A program made the position numbers and the translations under genes. Shown one piece after another: positions 35,454 through 44,833 of a stretch of 64,000 nt of DNA. The notes under the pieces were generated by a model. The model ran no database searches and was not told the origin of the DNA. It was given only the letters and a program-made list of their open reading frames with translations. Source of the DNA: Sphingomonas sp. AOB5 (lineage in GTDB: Bacteria > Pseudomonadota > Alphaproteobacteria > Sphingomonadales > Sphingomonadaceae); assembly GCF_029433115.1 (NCBI RefSeq), contig NZ_JARNTV010000002.1:105444-169443 (forward strand), read 5' to 3'. Each line of letters opens with the position of its first letter. Positions within the stretch are counted from its first letter, which is position 1.

Positions 35454-36587
35454 TCAGCCGATCAACCCGGCCAAGTTTTTCCACACGCCGAACGCGCCCA
35501 GATCGTTGAACGTAACCAGCAGCATGAGCGCAAGAATTGCGACCATTCCACCCCGAAACGCCCATTCCACTACCTGCGGCTCGACCGGCCGCCGCCTGAT
35601 TGCCTCGATTCCGTACAGCAGCAAGTGGCCGCCATCCAGAACCGGGACTGGCAAGAGGTTAATGAATCCCAGATTAATCGAAATGAGCGCGATCAGGAAC
35701 ACGAACTCGCTCGGTCCCATCCAGAGACGCTCGCCCGAGATCTTTGCGATGCGCAGCGGCCCGCCCAGCTCGCTCACCGGCACGCGTCCGGCGATCAGTT
35801 GGCCGAGGCCATCCACCATCATGCCGACCATGTCGTAGGTGCGCTGCACGCCGACGATCGGCGCCTGCCAGAACGGCACCGGATGATACACCGCCTCGGC
35901 CGGACCGACGCCCAGGATGCCACGGCGGGTCTCGTTGCCGAAGCGGTCCCTGTCGACGCGGGTGCCGATAACGGCATCGCCGCTGGCCGGAGCGCCGTCG
36001 CGCACATATTCGATCCGGACCGGCATGCCTGCACGAAGCGCGGTGAATGAGGCGAGATCGCTGAAATCCTCGACCGAACGCCCGCCGATCGAAGTGATCC
36101 GGTCACCCGGCTTCAGGCCGGCCGCCTCGGCCGCGCTCTGCGGCGTCACGGTGCCGACCACGGTCGGGACGACCGCACTGCCGTAAAGACCTGCAAAAGT
36201 GCCGAGAATGACGATGGCGATCAGGAAATTCATGATCGGCCCGGCTGCGACGATGATCGCGCGCTGCCACAATTTCTTGGACTGGAAGGTCTTCGCCCGT
36301 TCGGCGGCCGGCAGTTCGAGCCAGGCCGGATCGGGCTGACTCGCCGGGTTCATGTCGCCCGCGAAGCGGACATAGCCGCCCAGCGGCAGCCATCCGAACT
36401 TCCAGCGGGTCCCGCGCTTGTCGGTGAAACCGGCGACTTCGCGGCCGAAACCGATCGAGAACTCATCCGCCTTCACGCCGAACCAGCGGCCAGCGAGATA
36501 ATGGCCAAGCTCATGCAGGAACACGAGCGGACCAAGCACCAGCACGAACGCCAGGACCGTCAGCAAGATGCCGGGATTTTCGATCAA
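35454..36587 (-). CDS. rseP: RIP metalloprotease RseP
   Basis: Inner-membrane site-2 protease. The HELGH zinc site is at residues 25-29 in the first membrane helix; a single PDZ domain (about 120-200) follows in the periplasm; and the PVPVLDGGH motif in the third membrane helix supplies the third ligand (Asp). 377 residues is slightly shorter than E. coli RseP, which has two PDZ domains. The start is TTG at 36587, overlapping dxr's stop as TTGA. It would cut anti-sigma factors and remnant signal peptides. Confidence 0.93.
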   Translation of the reverse strand: MIENPGILLTVLAFVLVLGPLVFLHELGHYLAGRWFGVKADEFSIGFGREVAGFTDKRGTRWKFGWLPLGGYVRFAGDMNPASQPDPAWLELPAAERAKTFQSKKLWQRAIIVAAGPIMNFLIAIVILGTFAGLYGSAVVPTVVGTVTPQSAAEAAGLKPGDRITSIGGRSVEDFSDLASFTALRAGMPVRIEYVRDGAPASGDAVIGTRVDRDRFGNETRRGILGVGPAEAVYHPVPFWQAPIVGVQRTYDMVGMMVDGLGQLIAGRVPVSELGGPLRIAKISGERLWMGPSEFVFLIALISINLGFINLLPVPVLDGGHLLLYGIEAIRRRPVEPQVVEWAFRGGMVAILALMLLVTFNDLGAFGVWKNLAGLIG

Positions 36588-37741
36588 ACGACGCAGTCCT
36601 TCACACGCTCGACCGCGTGGCGCCGGGCCTCTGCATCGATGGCCAGTACGGCGTCGAGCGTGTCCGGAGCAGGCGGGTCATAGCGGCTCAGCGTATCGGC
36701 AACGATTGCGGCAATTTCAAGAAAGTTGACGGCGCCGGAAAGGAAGCTTGCGACAGCCACCTCGTTGGCGGCGTTGAGGATCGCCGGACGCGCGCCACCG
36801 GCCTTCAACGCCTCTTGGGCAAGCGCCAGGCAGGGGAAGCGCTGATAGTCCGGTTCCTCGAAATCGAGCCGGGCAATCCGGGCCAAATCGAGGCGCTCGC
36901 ACGGAGTTTCCATCCGGTCGGGCCAGGCAAGCGCATAGGCGATGGGGATTCGCATGTCGGGCGAGCCCAATTGGGCCAGCACCGAACCGTCGACATATTC
37001 CACCATCGAGTGGATCACCGACTGGGCATGGACGATCACGTCGAGCTGATCGGCGGCCACCGGGAACAGGTGGAACGCCTCGATCAGTTCCAGCCCCTTG
37101 TTCATCAGCGTCGCCGAATCGACCGAAATCTTGGCGCCCATCGACCAGTTGGGATGCGCCACCGCCTGTGCGGGCGTGATCGCGCGCATCTCGTCGAGGC
37201 TGCGGGTGCGGAACGGCCCGCCGCTGGCGGTCAGGATGATCCGGCGCACGCGCTCGGGCGCAGTGCGGTCGAGGCACTGGAACACCGCATTATGCTCGGA
37301 ATCGACCGGCAACAGCGTGGTGCCATGCGCGCGCGCCGCCGCCGTCATGACGTCGCCCGCCGAAACCAGCGATTCCTTGTTGGCCAGCGCCACTGTGCCG
37401 CCTGCTTCGAGCGCGGCCATCACCGGCTTGAGGCCCGCGGTGCCGACGATCGCGGCCATGGTCCAGTCGGCGCCCATGCGGACCGCGTCGCACACCGCGT
37501 CGGCCCCGCCTCTCGCCTCGATGCCCGTTCCGGCCAGCCGCTCCTGCAATTCGGGCAGCCGCGCCGCGTCGGCAACCACCGCGCGCTTCGCATTGGTGCG
37601 GATCGCTGCTGCTGCGAGCTTGGCGGCATCGCCATTGGCAGTCAGCGCAACGACTTCGAACCGCTCGGGCTCGCGCTCGATCAGGTCGAGCGTCGAACTG
37701 CCCACCGATCCGGTGGCGCCAAGAATCGTGATGCGCTTCAC
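36584..37741 (-). CDS. dxr: 1-deoxy-D-xylulose-5-phosphate reductoisomerase
   Basis: Second enzyme of the MEP isoprenoid pathway, making MEP from DXP with NADPH and a divalent metal. The N-terminal NADPH fingerprint GATGSVGSSTLDL, the ALANKESLVSAG segment and the metal/substrate block PVDSEHNAVFQ are seen; 385 residues is normal. GTG start at 37741, overlapping cdsA's stop by 4 bp. It supplies isoprenoid precursors to UppS in the same operon and to carotenoid and quinone synthesis. Confidence 0.96.
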   Translation of the reverse strand: MKRITILGATGSVGSSTLDLIEREPERFEVVALTANGDAAKLAAAAIRTNAKRAVVADAARLPELQERLAGTGIEARGGADAVCDAVRMGADWTMAAIVGTAGLKPVMAALEAGGTVALANKESLVSAGDVMTAAARAHGTTLLPVDSEHNAVFQCLDRTAPERVRRIILTASGGPFRTRSLDEMRAITPAQAVAHPNWSMGAKISVDSATLMNKGLELIEAFHLFPVAADQLDVIVHAQSVIHSMVEYVDGSVLAQLGSPDMRIPIAYALAWPDRMETPCERLDLARIARLDFEEPDYQRFPCLALAQEALKAGGARPAILNAANEVAVASFLSGAVNFLEIAAIVADTLSRYDPPAPDTLDAVLAIDAEARRHAVERVKDCVV

Positions 37742-38505
37742 TGGACGAGCAGTACCAGCAAAGCCGCGACAGGCGCGACCGCAACCAGCCCGTCCAGCCG
37801 GTCGAGCAGCCCACCATGGCCGGGCAGCAGATTACCCGAATCCTTCACCCCGGCGACGCGCTTCAGGTGGCTCTCATACAGATCGCCAACCTGCGCCAGC
37901 ATCGCCAGCAACGGCGTCGCGATCGCCAGCGCAACCGGCAGGTCGAACAGCAGCACCAGCACGATGGCGAAGACACCGGCCGCCGCCACGCCGCCGATAA
38001 AGCCGGCCCAGGTCTTGTTCGGGCTGATGCCGGGCGCCAGCTTCGGCCCGCCAATAGCGCGGCCCGCGAAATAGGCGCCGCTGTCGCATGCCCAGACCAA
38101 AGCCATCGCCCAGAAGGTCAGCAGGAAGCCATTCGGCTCCGCACGCAGCACGATCAGCGCCAGCGCGGGCAGCCCGACATAGGCCACGCCCCAGGCCAGC
38201 CGCGGCTTGAAACTGGTTGCGCCGGTGAAGAAGATCGCCCCGCCGATCAGCCCCAGCGCCAGAAACCCCGGCCCCGCCGCCAGCGGCGACAGGATCGCCA
38301 ACGGGACCGTCAGCGCATATTGGGAAATCAGCCGCTGCCGCTGCGTCGCGCCGACCAGATTGGCCCATTCGGCCAGCATCAGCAGCGATCCCACCGCCAC
38401 CAGCAACCAGAAGACGAAGCCGCCCGCATACAGCGCGGCAAAGGCGACGCCGATCAGCAGAAATGCGACCGCGAGCCGCTTGGGAAGGTCGGCGTTCTTG
38501 CTCAC
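37738..38505 (-). CDS. cdsA: Phosphatidate cytidylyltransferase
   Basis: Inner-membrane enzyme that makes CDP-diacylglycerol from phosphatidate and CTP, the branch point of phospholipid synthesis. About eight hydrophobic segments and the C-terminal CdsA signature around KRVAGVKDSGNLLPGHGGLLDRLDG are present. I use the GTG at 38505, overlapping uppS's stop as GTGA, rather than the longer open frame to 39021, which lies inside uppS. 255 residues. Product is used by PssA encoded at 46.2 kb. Confidence 0.94.
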   Translation of the reverse strand: MSKNADLPKRLAVAFLLIGVAFAALYAGGFVFWLLVAVGSLLMLAEWANLVGATQRQRLISQYALTVPLAILSPLAAGPGFLALGLIGGAIFFTGATSFKPRLAWGVAYVGLPALALIVLRAEPNGFLLTFWAMALVWACDSGAYFAGRAIGGPKLAPGISPNKTWAGFIGGVAAAGVFAIVLVLLFDLPVALAIATPLLAMLAQVGDLYESHLKRVAGVKDSGNLLPGHGGLLDRLDGLVAVAPVAALLVLLVQ

Positions 38506-39227
38506 AGGCCCCCGAAGCGTCGCTGGCGGCGCCCGAACTGGCCGATCGCCTCGGCCAGCGTATCGGCATCGAAATCGGGCCATAGCGTGTCGACGAACAG
38601 CAATTCGGCATAGGCCGCCTGCCACAGCAGGAAGTTCGACAGACGCTGCTCGCCGGAAGTGCGGATCAGCAGGTCGAGCGGCGGCAGATCGTGTGTTTCC
38701 AGCGCATTCTCGAGCGCAGCTTCGTTGATTGCGTCTGCGGACATGCGACCCGCAGCAACCTCCCCCGCCAGCTTGCGCGCCGCGGCGGCGATCTCGGCCT
38801 GCGCGCCGTAATTGAGCGCGATCACCAACGTCGCACCCGGATTGTCCACGGTGCGCGCCATCGCCTGATCGATCATCGTCACCAGATCGGGCGCGAGCCG
38901 CTTGTAATCGCCGATCACCTTCAGCTTCACGCCCTCGGAGATCAGCTCCTCGAGCTCGCTGGCGAGGAAATGACGCAGCAACCCCATCAGGTCGCGCACT
39001 TCCTCCTCCGGCCGTCGCCAATTCTCGGACGAAAAGGCGTAGAGCGTCAGCACCTCGATCCCGAGCTGACGCGCAGCCCGGCTGACGCGGCGCACCGCCT
39101 CCACGCCCTGCTTGTGCCCGGCGATCCGCGGCAACAGCCGCTTCTTCGCCCAGCGCCCGTTGCCGTCCATGATAATGGCGACATGGCGCGGGGGCGTTTC
39201 GGGAGATGGTGCGGGTTTAGCGGCCAT
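38502..39227 (-). CDS. uppS: Undecaprenyl diphosphate synthase (isoprenyl transferase)
   Basis: Cis-prenyltransferase that makes the C55 carrier lipid for peptidoglycan and surface glycans. The catalytic Asp21 is in HVAIIMDGNGRWAKKR, and the RTSGEQRLSNFLLWQAAYAE block and the C-terminal RFGGL are family-typical. 241 residues. It is followed by cdsA (4-bp overlap) and preceded by frr about 40 bp upstream. Confidence 0.96.
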   Translation of the reverse strand: MAAKPAPSPETPPRHVAIIMDGNGRWAKKRLLPRIAGHKQGVEAVRRVSRAARQLGIEVLTLYAFSSENWRRPEEEVRDLMGLLRHFLASELEELISEGVKLKVIGDYKRLAPDLVTMIDQAMARTVDNPGATLVIALNYGAQAEIAAAARKLAGEVAAGRMSADAINEAALENALETHDLPPLDLLIRTSGEQRLSNFLLWQAAYAELLFVDTLWPDFDADTLAEAIGQFGRRQRRFGGL

Positions 39228-39269
39228 AACCGGGAATGACGGAGGAAGGGAAAGGGCGGACGCTGCCCG

Positions 39270-39827
39270 TCACTTGCCCAGGATTTCCTTTTCCTTCGCG
39301 GCGGTCGCGGCATCGATGTCGGCGATCGTCGCGTCGGTCAGCTTCTGGACCTCGGTCTCGTGGCGCTTGCGCTCGTCCTCGCTGAACACGCCCTTCTTCT
39401 CGTCGGTCTTCAGATTGTCGTTGCCGTCGCGGCGGACGTTGCGCACCGCGATGCGCGCATTCTCGGCATATTTGCCGGCCAGCTTGGCCAGCTCCTTGCG
39501 ACGCTCCTCGGTCAGATCCGGGATCGGCAGGCGCAGCGTCTGGCCGTCGGTGATCGGGTTCAGGCCCAGACCCGCCGAACGGATCGCCTTCTCGACCGGG
39601 CCGACATTGCTCTTGTCCCACACCTGAACCGACAGCATGCGCGGCTCGGGCGCCGACACCGTCGCCACCTGGTTGATCGGCATATGCGCGCCGTACACCT
39701 CAACATTCACCGGATCGAGCAGGGTGACCGAGGCGCGGCCGGTGCGCAGACCCACCAGATCGTGCTTCAGCGCTTCGACGGCGCCCTGCATGCGGCGTTC
39801 GAGATCGGCTTTATCGTAAGCGGCCAT
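39270..39827 (-). CDS. frr: Ribosome recycling factor
   Basis: Splits post-termination ribosomes together with EF-G. Domain I helices ([16 protein letters not shown] at about 17-32) and the domain II region ([16 protein letters not shown]) match RRF; 185 residues is the normal length. It follows pyrH by 45 bp on the same strand, the near-universal pyrH-frr order. Confidence 0.97.
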   Translation of the reverse strand: MAAYDKADLERRMQGAVEALKHDLVGLRTGRASVTLLDPVNVEVYGAHMPINQVATVSAPEPRMLSVQVWDKSNVGPVEKAIRSAGLGLNPITDGQTLRLPIPDLTEERRKELAKLAGKYAENARIAVRNVRRDGNDNLKTDEKKGVFSEDERKRHETEVQKLTDATIADIDAATAAKEKEILGK

Positions 39828-39872
39828 TTCAGGCTCTCCTTATTAAAGGCGGGTGATAAAAGGCACCGCGCC

Positions 39873-40607
39873 TTATGCGTATGCTTCTTGTTCGTTGCGG
39901 ACGATCGTGGAGGTCCCCTCGCCGTTCAGCACGGCGGCGAGATTGCCTTCCTCGCGGATGTTGAACACCACGATCGGGATATCGGAATCGCGGCACAGCG
40001 CGACGGCAGCAGCGTCCATCACCTTCAGATTATCTGCGAGGACGCGGTTGTAAGTCAGCGTTTCGTAACGCGTCGCGCCGGCCACCTTCTTGGGATCGGC
40101 GTCATAGACCCCGTCAACCGAAGTGCCCTTGAACAGCGCGTCGCACTTCATTTCGGCGGCACGCAGCGCGGCGCCGCTGTCGGTGGTGAAGAACGGGCTG
40201 CCGACGCCGGCCGCGAAGATCACTACGCGGCCCTTTTCCAGGTGGCGCTCGGCCCGGCGCTGGATGAAGGGTTCGCAGATCTTGTCCATCTGCACGGCAG
40301 ACTGGACGCGGGTGTGGACACCCAGCTTCTCCAGCGTGCTCTGCATCGCCAGCGCGTTCATCACCGTGGCGAGCATGCCCATATAATCGCCGGTGGTGCG
40401 CTCGATTCCCTGCGCCGCGCCTGCGACGCCGCGGAAGATGTTGCCGCCGCCGACCACCAGGCACAGTTCATGTCCCGCTTCCCGCGCGGCCTTCACTTCC
40501 AGCGCCACGCGCTCGCAGGTGGCGGGATCGATCCCGAACTGCCCCTGCCCCATCAGGACCTCTCCCGAGAGCTTGAGCAGGATGCGTTTGAAGCGGGGAG
40601 GCGTCAT
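39873..40607 (-). CDS. pyrH: UMP kinase
   Basis: Hexameric amino-acid-kinase-fold enzyme that phosphorylates UMP to UDP. Signatures: KLSGEVLMG near the N-terminus, [10 protein letters not shown], and the [14 protein letters not shown] block near residue 160. 244 residues, normal. First gene of the pyrH-frr-uppS-cdsA-dxr-rseP-bamA-skp-fabZ run. In many Proteobacteria tsf directly precedes it; here three other genes separate tsf and pyrH. Confidence 0.96.
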   Translation of the reverse strand: MTPPRFKRILLKLSGEVLMGQGQFGIDPATCERVALEVKAAREAGHELCLVVGGGNIFRGVAGAAQGIERTTGDYMGMLATVMNALAMQSTLEKLGVHTRVQSAVQMDKICEPFIQRRAERHLEKGRVVIFAAGVGSPFFTTDSGAALRAAEMKCDALFKGTSVDGVYDADPKKVAGATRYETLTYNRVLADNLKVMDAAAVALCRDSDIPIVVFNIREEGNLAAVLNGEGTSTIVRNEQEAYA

Positions 40608-40699
40608 GGGTTCCGATATTGCTGTGGGGAGGCGGCGCGGACCTTAGATGCGGCTGCACCGGAAGCCAAGCGGAGAAGCCGTGCAGATGACGTGGAATT

Positions 40700-40894
40700 T
40701 CAGTCGTCCGACCCGCCCTCGCCAATGTCGAGCGTGCCCAACGGATTGGCGGCCAGCAGGTCCGCCACCTGCTCATAGACGGCGGCATTCTCCATCATCT
40801 GCTCCTCCAGCGCCGGGTTCTGCCCGCCGACATTGCGGAAGAAGGTCGCCGCATCGCGCAGCAGCTTCGCGCCGAGTTCTGCATAAGTCGCCAT
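40700..40894 (-). CDS. Small conserved hypothetical protein, 64 aa
   Basis: A short acidic protein (MATYAELGAKLLRDAATFF...) with a predicted helix over residues 4-40 and a polar acidic end. The ATG at 40894 is preceded by AAGGAGG, a very good ribosome-binding site that overlaps the stop of the upstream gene, so the two are translated together. The frame continues upstream to 40918, but this would remove the link to the strong site. No domain recognised. It lies 90 bp upstream of pyrH on the same strand. Confidence 0.75.
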   Translation of the reverse strand: MATYAELGAKLLRDAATFFRNVGGQNPALEEQMMENAAVYEQVADLLAANPLGTLDIGEGGSDD

Positions 40895-40904
40895 CTCGCC
40901 CTCC

Positions 40905-41498
40905 TTAGGGCCAGGCAAATTCGCGCAGGAAGGTCTGGCTGTTCTGCGATGCCTGGGTGCAGAACGGGTCCTCCATCAGATCCTCGCCGCCCAGCACCAG
41001 ATCATTGCCCTTGGCATAGCCGAACTGGGTCCGGCGATAGCGGCCGCGCGGGCCGTTGACCGACCCGCCTGCGTGATAGACTTCGATCAGATGGTCCGGC
41101 GTACCGATCCGCCGCGTGCCGAAGGCCGGACGGGCTTCCGGCCCCCACTGCCCTGCCAGCGCCTCCACAGCTTCCTTCGCCTGCGGGCCAAGGCCCGGAA
41201 AATAGCGAATCTGGAACACCTGCAGGCAACGGTCGTGCAACGGGCCGCCCGGATCCATCTCATAATAGAATTCCACGCCGTTGGGCGCGACCGCACAACC
41301 GGCCAGCATCGCCTTGCCGACCGATGAGGGCGCGGTGAAGCCGCTGCGCTTCTCGCGATACTTCCGCCCGCCGCCCGCCGTCGGAAGGATATCGAACAGA
41401 TCAGCCGTGCAGGTCCGGTCACGATCCGCGGCGTGGGTCGCGGGATCGCTGGGCGAAGCAACTGCGGCGAATGCCGCAAGGAGGAGCGCGAAAACCAT
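40905..41498 (-). CDS. Secreted hypothetical protein, 197 aa
   Basis: Exported protein: signal peptide at residues 1-15 (ending AAVAS), with several cysteines in the mature part (including AGCAVAPNG, HDRCLQVF and PFCTQ) compatible with disulfides. No recognised domain. I choose the ATG at 41498; the frame's first possible start is a TTG at 41504. It is divergent from the transglutaminase gene and coupled to the 64-residue gene downstream. I cannot assign a function. Confidence 0.65.
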   Translation of the reverse strand: MVFALLLAAFAAVASPSDPATHAADRDRTCTADLFDILPTAGGGRKYREKRSGFTAPSSVGKAMLAGCAVAPNGVEFYYEMDPGGPLHDRCLQVFQIRYFPGLGPQAKEAVEALAGQWGPEARPAFGTRRIGTPDHLIEVYHAGGSVNGPRGRYRRTQFGYAKGNDLVLGGEDLMEDPFCTQASQNSQTFLREFAWP

Positions 41499-41594
41499 GC
41501 ACAACGATTAGGGCCGGACAGGCGCGAGGCCAAGCGCCCTTGCCTAACTCGGCGCACGGCGACAGATTTGCGGGGGCAATCGAGCGAGGGGCAA

Positions 41595-43661
41595 TTGAGA
41601 CTTATTCCAGCACTGGCGCTGCCGGTGGCGCTGATGGCGGCCCCGGCTGCGCATTCGGCCAGCCGCGATGTCCGTTACGCCGCTGCGCCAGCATGGGTCT
41701 TGCCGCCGCCCTCCCCGACCACCGGGCCGGCAGCGGATGAAGCGCCGCTCCGCGTCATCTATACCGACACCCAGGTCCGGGCCGGGCGTGCGGGCATGGA
41801 GTGGTTCACCGGATACCGGCTGAAGCTGCTCAGGCCCGAGGCGTTGCCTGCGGGCAATATCAAGGTGGTGTGGAATCCCGATGGCGGCGACGCCACGGTC
41901 CATTATCTGCGAATCATCCGCGACGGGCGCGTCATCGACGTGCTGAAACAGACGCGCTTCCGCGTTCTTCAGCGTGAAGAGGCGCTCGAACAGTCGATGC
42001 TCAGCGGCCTGCTGACCGCGACGCTGCAGGCGCCGGGCCTTCAGGTCGGCGACGAGATCGAGTTCGCCGCAACGATCCAGCGGCGCGATACCGCGTTCGG
42101 CGTTCCCGCCTTCGGCGCTGCGCAGTTGCCGATGCAGGGCATCCCCGGCGCGTATCGCTTCCGCCTGCTCTGGCCCGAAAACTCACCGATGCACTGGCGC
42201 GCGACCGCGGATCTGCCCAAGGTCACGCCCGGCATCGCCCGCGGCGAGAAACAGCTCGTCTATGAGCTGCGCGATCCCGCCAGCATCGTGCTGAGCGAAG
42301 AAGCGCCGGCCCGGTTCAACGTCCGCCGCCTCATCGAATTTTCCGATTTCGCGGCATGGGCCGATGTCTCGCGGCGCGCATGGCCGTTGTTCGACAAGGC
42401 GGCGACGCTGCCTGCCAATTCGCCGCTCCGCGCCGAAGCCGCGAAGATCATGGCCAGCACCGAAAATCCCGCCGAACGCGCACAGGCTGCGCTCAGGCTG
42501 GTCCAGGACAATATCCGCTACGTCTATATCGGGCTGGATGGCGGCAATTATATCCCGGCCTCGGCCGAGGAAACGTGGCGCCGCCGCTTTGGCGACTGCA
42601 AGGGCAAGACGGTGGTGCTGCTCGCGCTGCTCCGCCTGATGGGCATATCGGCCGAGCCGGTGCTGGTGAACACAACCGGCAGCGACGGGCTGAACGAGCG
42701 CCTGCCCCAGCCAAGCTATTTCGATCATGTGCTGGTGCGTGCCCGGATCGGTGAGCGGAGCTATTGGCTCGACGGCACCCGCCCGGCCGACCGGACGCTG
42801 GCGGCACTCCAGCCGCCGCTCTATCGCTGGGTCCTGCCGCTCAACGCATCGGGATCGGAGCTCGAATCGGTTCCGGCGCGCCCGTGGAACGTTCCGATGC
42901 TCATCGGGGTAGTGGATGTCGATGCGACTGCAGGCTTCGATAAACCGGCGAAGTACAACGTCCAGCACATCATTCGCGACGACGATGCCTATCAGATCCG
43001 CACGCAGCTTGGGGCGATGCCCGCGAGCGACGCGGACCGCGCGGTGAGGACATATTGGCGGCAGCAGATGGAATGGGTCACGCTGGACAAGGTGAGCTGG
43101 CGCTATGACGAGGCCCGCGCGGCGTTGATCCTCACCGCCACCGGCGACAGCAAGCCCGACTGGGATGGCGACGAGAAAGAAGGCCGCCGCCTGACCATTC
43201 CCGGCGCCGGATTCGTGCCGCCCAGCGAGCTGAAGCGCCCCGAGGATCAGGAGCAGACGGTGCCATGGGCGACCGACTTTCCGCGCTATCGCTGCTGGGC
43301 GACCACCATCCGCCTGCCCGCGGCCGGCGTGCGCCGCCGCTGGACCTATCATGCGGATCCGATGAACCGTCAGCTGGGCGGCATAGAATATTGGCGCGCA
43401 TCCGGCCTGCGCCAGAATGTCATGCGCACGGTGATGAGCCGCCGGACTTATCTGCCCGAGATCAGCGCAGCCGACGCCGAACTGCTCAATCGCGAGATCC
43501 CCGGTTTCAACAACAACATGTCCAGCGTGTACGAAGAGGACGGCAGTCAGGCCTCGCGCCGCACGGTCACGACCAGCAACCTGCCCTTCGCGGACGATCA
43601 CGACTGGCTGAACAATCCGGCGCCGTGCACCGCATCGCTTGCGGCAACCTCGATCAAATAA
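41595..43661 (+). CDS. Secreted DUF3857 / transglutaminase-like protein
   Basis: A 688-residue exported protein with an N-terminal DUF3857 domain (about 45-240) and a transglutaminase-like core. The catalytic triad is Cys335 in RRRFGDCKGKT, His378 in YFDHVLV and Asp393 in YWLDGTRP. The start is a TTG at 41595 because it gives a normal signal peptide (LRLIPALALPVALMAAPAAHS) and has GAGGGG just upstream; any longer version runs into antisense of the neighbouring gene. It is on the plus strand and splits rpsB-tsf from pyrH. Peptide cleavage or cross-linking is possible; the substrate is unknown. Confidence 0.85.
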   Translation: MRLIPALALPVALMAAPAAHSASRDVRYAAAPAWVLPPPSPTTGPAADEAPLRVIYTDTQVRAGRAGMEWFTGYRLKLLRPEALPAGNIKVVWNPDGGDATVHYLRIIRDGRVIDVLKQTRFRVLQREEALEQSMLSGLLTATLQAPGLQVGDEIEFAATIQRRDTAFGVPAFGAAQLPMQGIPGAYRFRLLWPENSPMHWRATADLPKVTPGIARGEKQLVYELRDPASIVLSEEAPARFNVRRLIEFSDFAAWADVSRRAWPLFDKAATLPANSPLRAEAAKIMASTENPAERAQAALRLVQDNIRYVYIGLDGGNYIPASAEETWRRRFGDCKGKTVVLLALLRLMGISAEPVLVNTTGSDGLNERLPQPSYFDHVLVRARIGERSYWLDGTRPADRTLAALQPPLYRWVLPLNASGSELESVPARPWNVPMLIGVVDVDATAGFDKPAKYNVQHIIRDDDAYQIRTQLGAMPASDADRAVRTYWRQQMEWVTLDKVSWRYDEARAALILTATGDSKPDWDGDEKEGRRLTIPGAGFVPPSELKRPEDQEQTVPWATDFPRYRCWATTIRLPAAGVRRRWTYHADPMNRQLGGIEYWRASGLRQNVMRTVMSRRTYLPEISAADAELLNREIPGFNNNMSSVYEEDGSQASRRTVTTSNLPFADDHDWLNNPAPCTASLAATSIK

Positions 43662-43687
43662 GCGCGCTCTCAACCCGAAACGAAAAC

Positions 43688-43715
43688 GGGCGCGGTCACC
43701 ATCGTGACCGCGCCC
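43688..43715. terminator. Bidirectional terminator between transglutaminase gene and tsf
   Basis: Perfect 12-bp stem GGGCGCGGTCAC (43688-43699) / GTGACCGCGCCC (43704-43715) with a 4-base loop. On the minus strand it is followed by GTTTTCGTTTC, so it should end tsf transcription; on the plus strand it follows the transglutaminase stop by 27 bp. Confidence 0.8.
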
Positions 43716-43738
43716 GCTTGTCGATCGAAGCGTTTCGC

Positions 43739-44668
43739 TTACTTGGTCAGGCCGGCCGTAGCCGCCACTTCCGCAGCGAAGTCGCTCTCTTCCTTCTCGA
43801 TGCCTTCGCCGAGCTGGAAGCGGACATAGTCCTTCAGCACGATGGTCGCGCCGGCGTCCTTGCCCGCCTTCGCGATCACGTCGGCGATCGGGGTCTTGCC
43901 GTCCATCACGAACAGCTGGTTCAGCAGCGAGTTCTCCTTGGCGAACTTCTTCACCGCGCCTTCCACCATCTTGGCGATGATGTCGGCCGGCTTGCCGCTC
44001 TCGGCAGCCTTTTCGGTCGCGATGGCGCGCTCGCGCTCCAGCGTTTCCTGATCCAGGCCGCTCTCGTCCAGCGCCAGCGGGAAGGCAGCGGCGATGTGCA
44101 TCGCGATCTGCTTGCCCAGCGGCTCGAGCACATCGACGCCTGCGTCCGATTCCAGCGCGACCAGCACGCCGATCTTGCCCAGGCCCGGGGCCGCGGCGTT
44201 GTGGACGTACGGGATCACCGCGCCGTTCGCGACCGAAACGGCCTTGGCGCGGCGGAGCACCTGGTTCTCGCCGATGGTGGCGATGTTCGCGGTCAGGACT
44301 TCCTCGACGGTGCCGCCCTGCGCCATCGGCGAAGCCTTCAGCGCATCCATATCGTCACCCTTTTCGAGCGCGATACCGGTCACTTCGCGGACGAAGTTCT
44401 GGAAGATCTCGTTCTTCGCGACGAAGTCGGTCTGCGAGTTGACTTCGATGGCCACGCCCTTGGTGCCGGCAACGGCAACGCCGACCAGACCTTCGGCCGC
44501 AGTGCGGCTCGACTTCTTGGCGGCGGCAGCAAGGCCCTTCGAACGCAGCCAATCGCTGGCGGCTTCGAGGTCGCCATTGGTTTCGGTCAGCGCCTTCTTG
44601 CAGTCCATCATGCCGGCGCCCGAGCGCTCGCGCAGTTCCTTGACGGCGGATGCAGTGATCTCAGCCAT
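43739..44668 (-). CDS. tsf: Translation elongation factor Ts
   Basis: Nucleotide exchange factor for EF-Tu. The N-terminal UBA-like motif [16 protein letters not shown] and the core [14 protein letters not shown] are canonical; 309 residues is the usual alphaproteobacterial length. It follows rpsB with a 165-bp gap that contains a large imperfect palindrome, and ends at a strong terminator, so rpsB-tsf is a two-gene unit here. Confidence 0.97.
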   Translation of the reverse strand: MAEITASAVKELRERSGAGMMDCKKALTETNGDLEAASDWLRSKGLAAAAKKSSRTAAEGLVGVAVAGTKGVAIEVNSQTDFVAKNEIFQNFVREVTGIALEKGDDMDALKASPMAQGGTVEEVLTANIATIGENQVLRRAKAVSVANGAVIPYVHNAAAPGLGKIGVLVALESDAGVDVLEPLGKQIAMHIAAAFPLALDESGLDQETLERERAIATEKAAESGKPADIIAKMVEGAVKKFAKENSLLNQLFVMDGKTPIADVIAKAGKDAGATIVLKDYVRFQLGEGIEKEESDFAAEVAATAGLTK

Positions 44669-44722
44669 GTTTATTTCCTCATCAGTTGGGTCGCGGCTCT
44701 GTCGCGACGCTCAAAAAGAATT

Positions 44723-44808
44723 CCGTTCGCCCTGAGCCTGTCGAAGGGCCGTTCTTCTCTCTTTGTTACGAGAGAAAGACGGTGCTTCGACAAGCTCAGC
44801 ACGAACGG
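44723..44808. repeat. REP-like palindrome in the rpsB-tsf gap
   Basis: Two imperfect inverted arms of 29 bases (44723-44751 and 44780-44808), sharing CCGTTCG..CTGAGC.TGTCGAAG..CCG with differences at only five positions, flank an inner TTCTCTC/GAGAGAA hairpin. The unit resembles the TTCGTGCTGAGCTTGTCGAA repeats scattered through sphingomonad genomes. It would fold into a long stem in the rpsB-tsf transcript and may adjust the ratio of the two products. Confidence 0.75.
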
Positions 44809-44833
44809 TGAAAAGGCTTGTCGAAGCCTAGGC

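Noticed and set aside
33349..35838. 829-codon plus-strand open frame opposite bamA and rseP
   Set aside because: Antisense to well-identified genes, has no domain pattern, and has composition typical of shadow frames.
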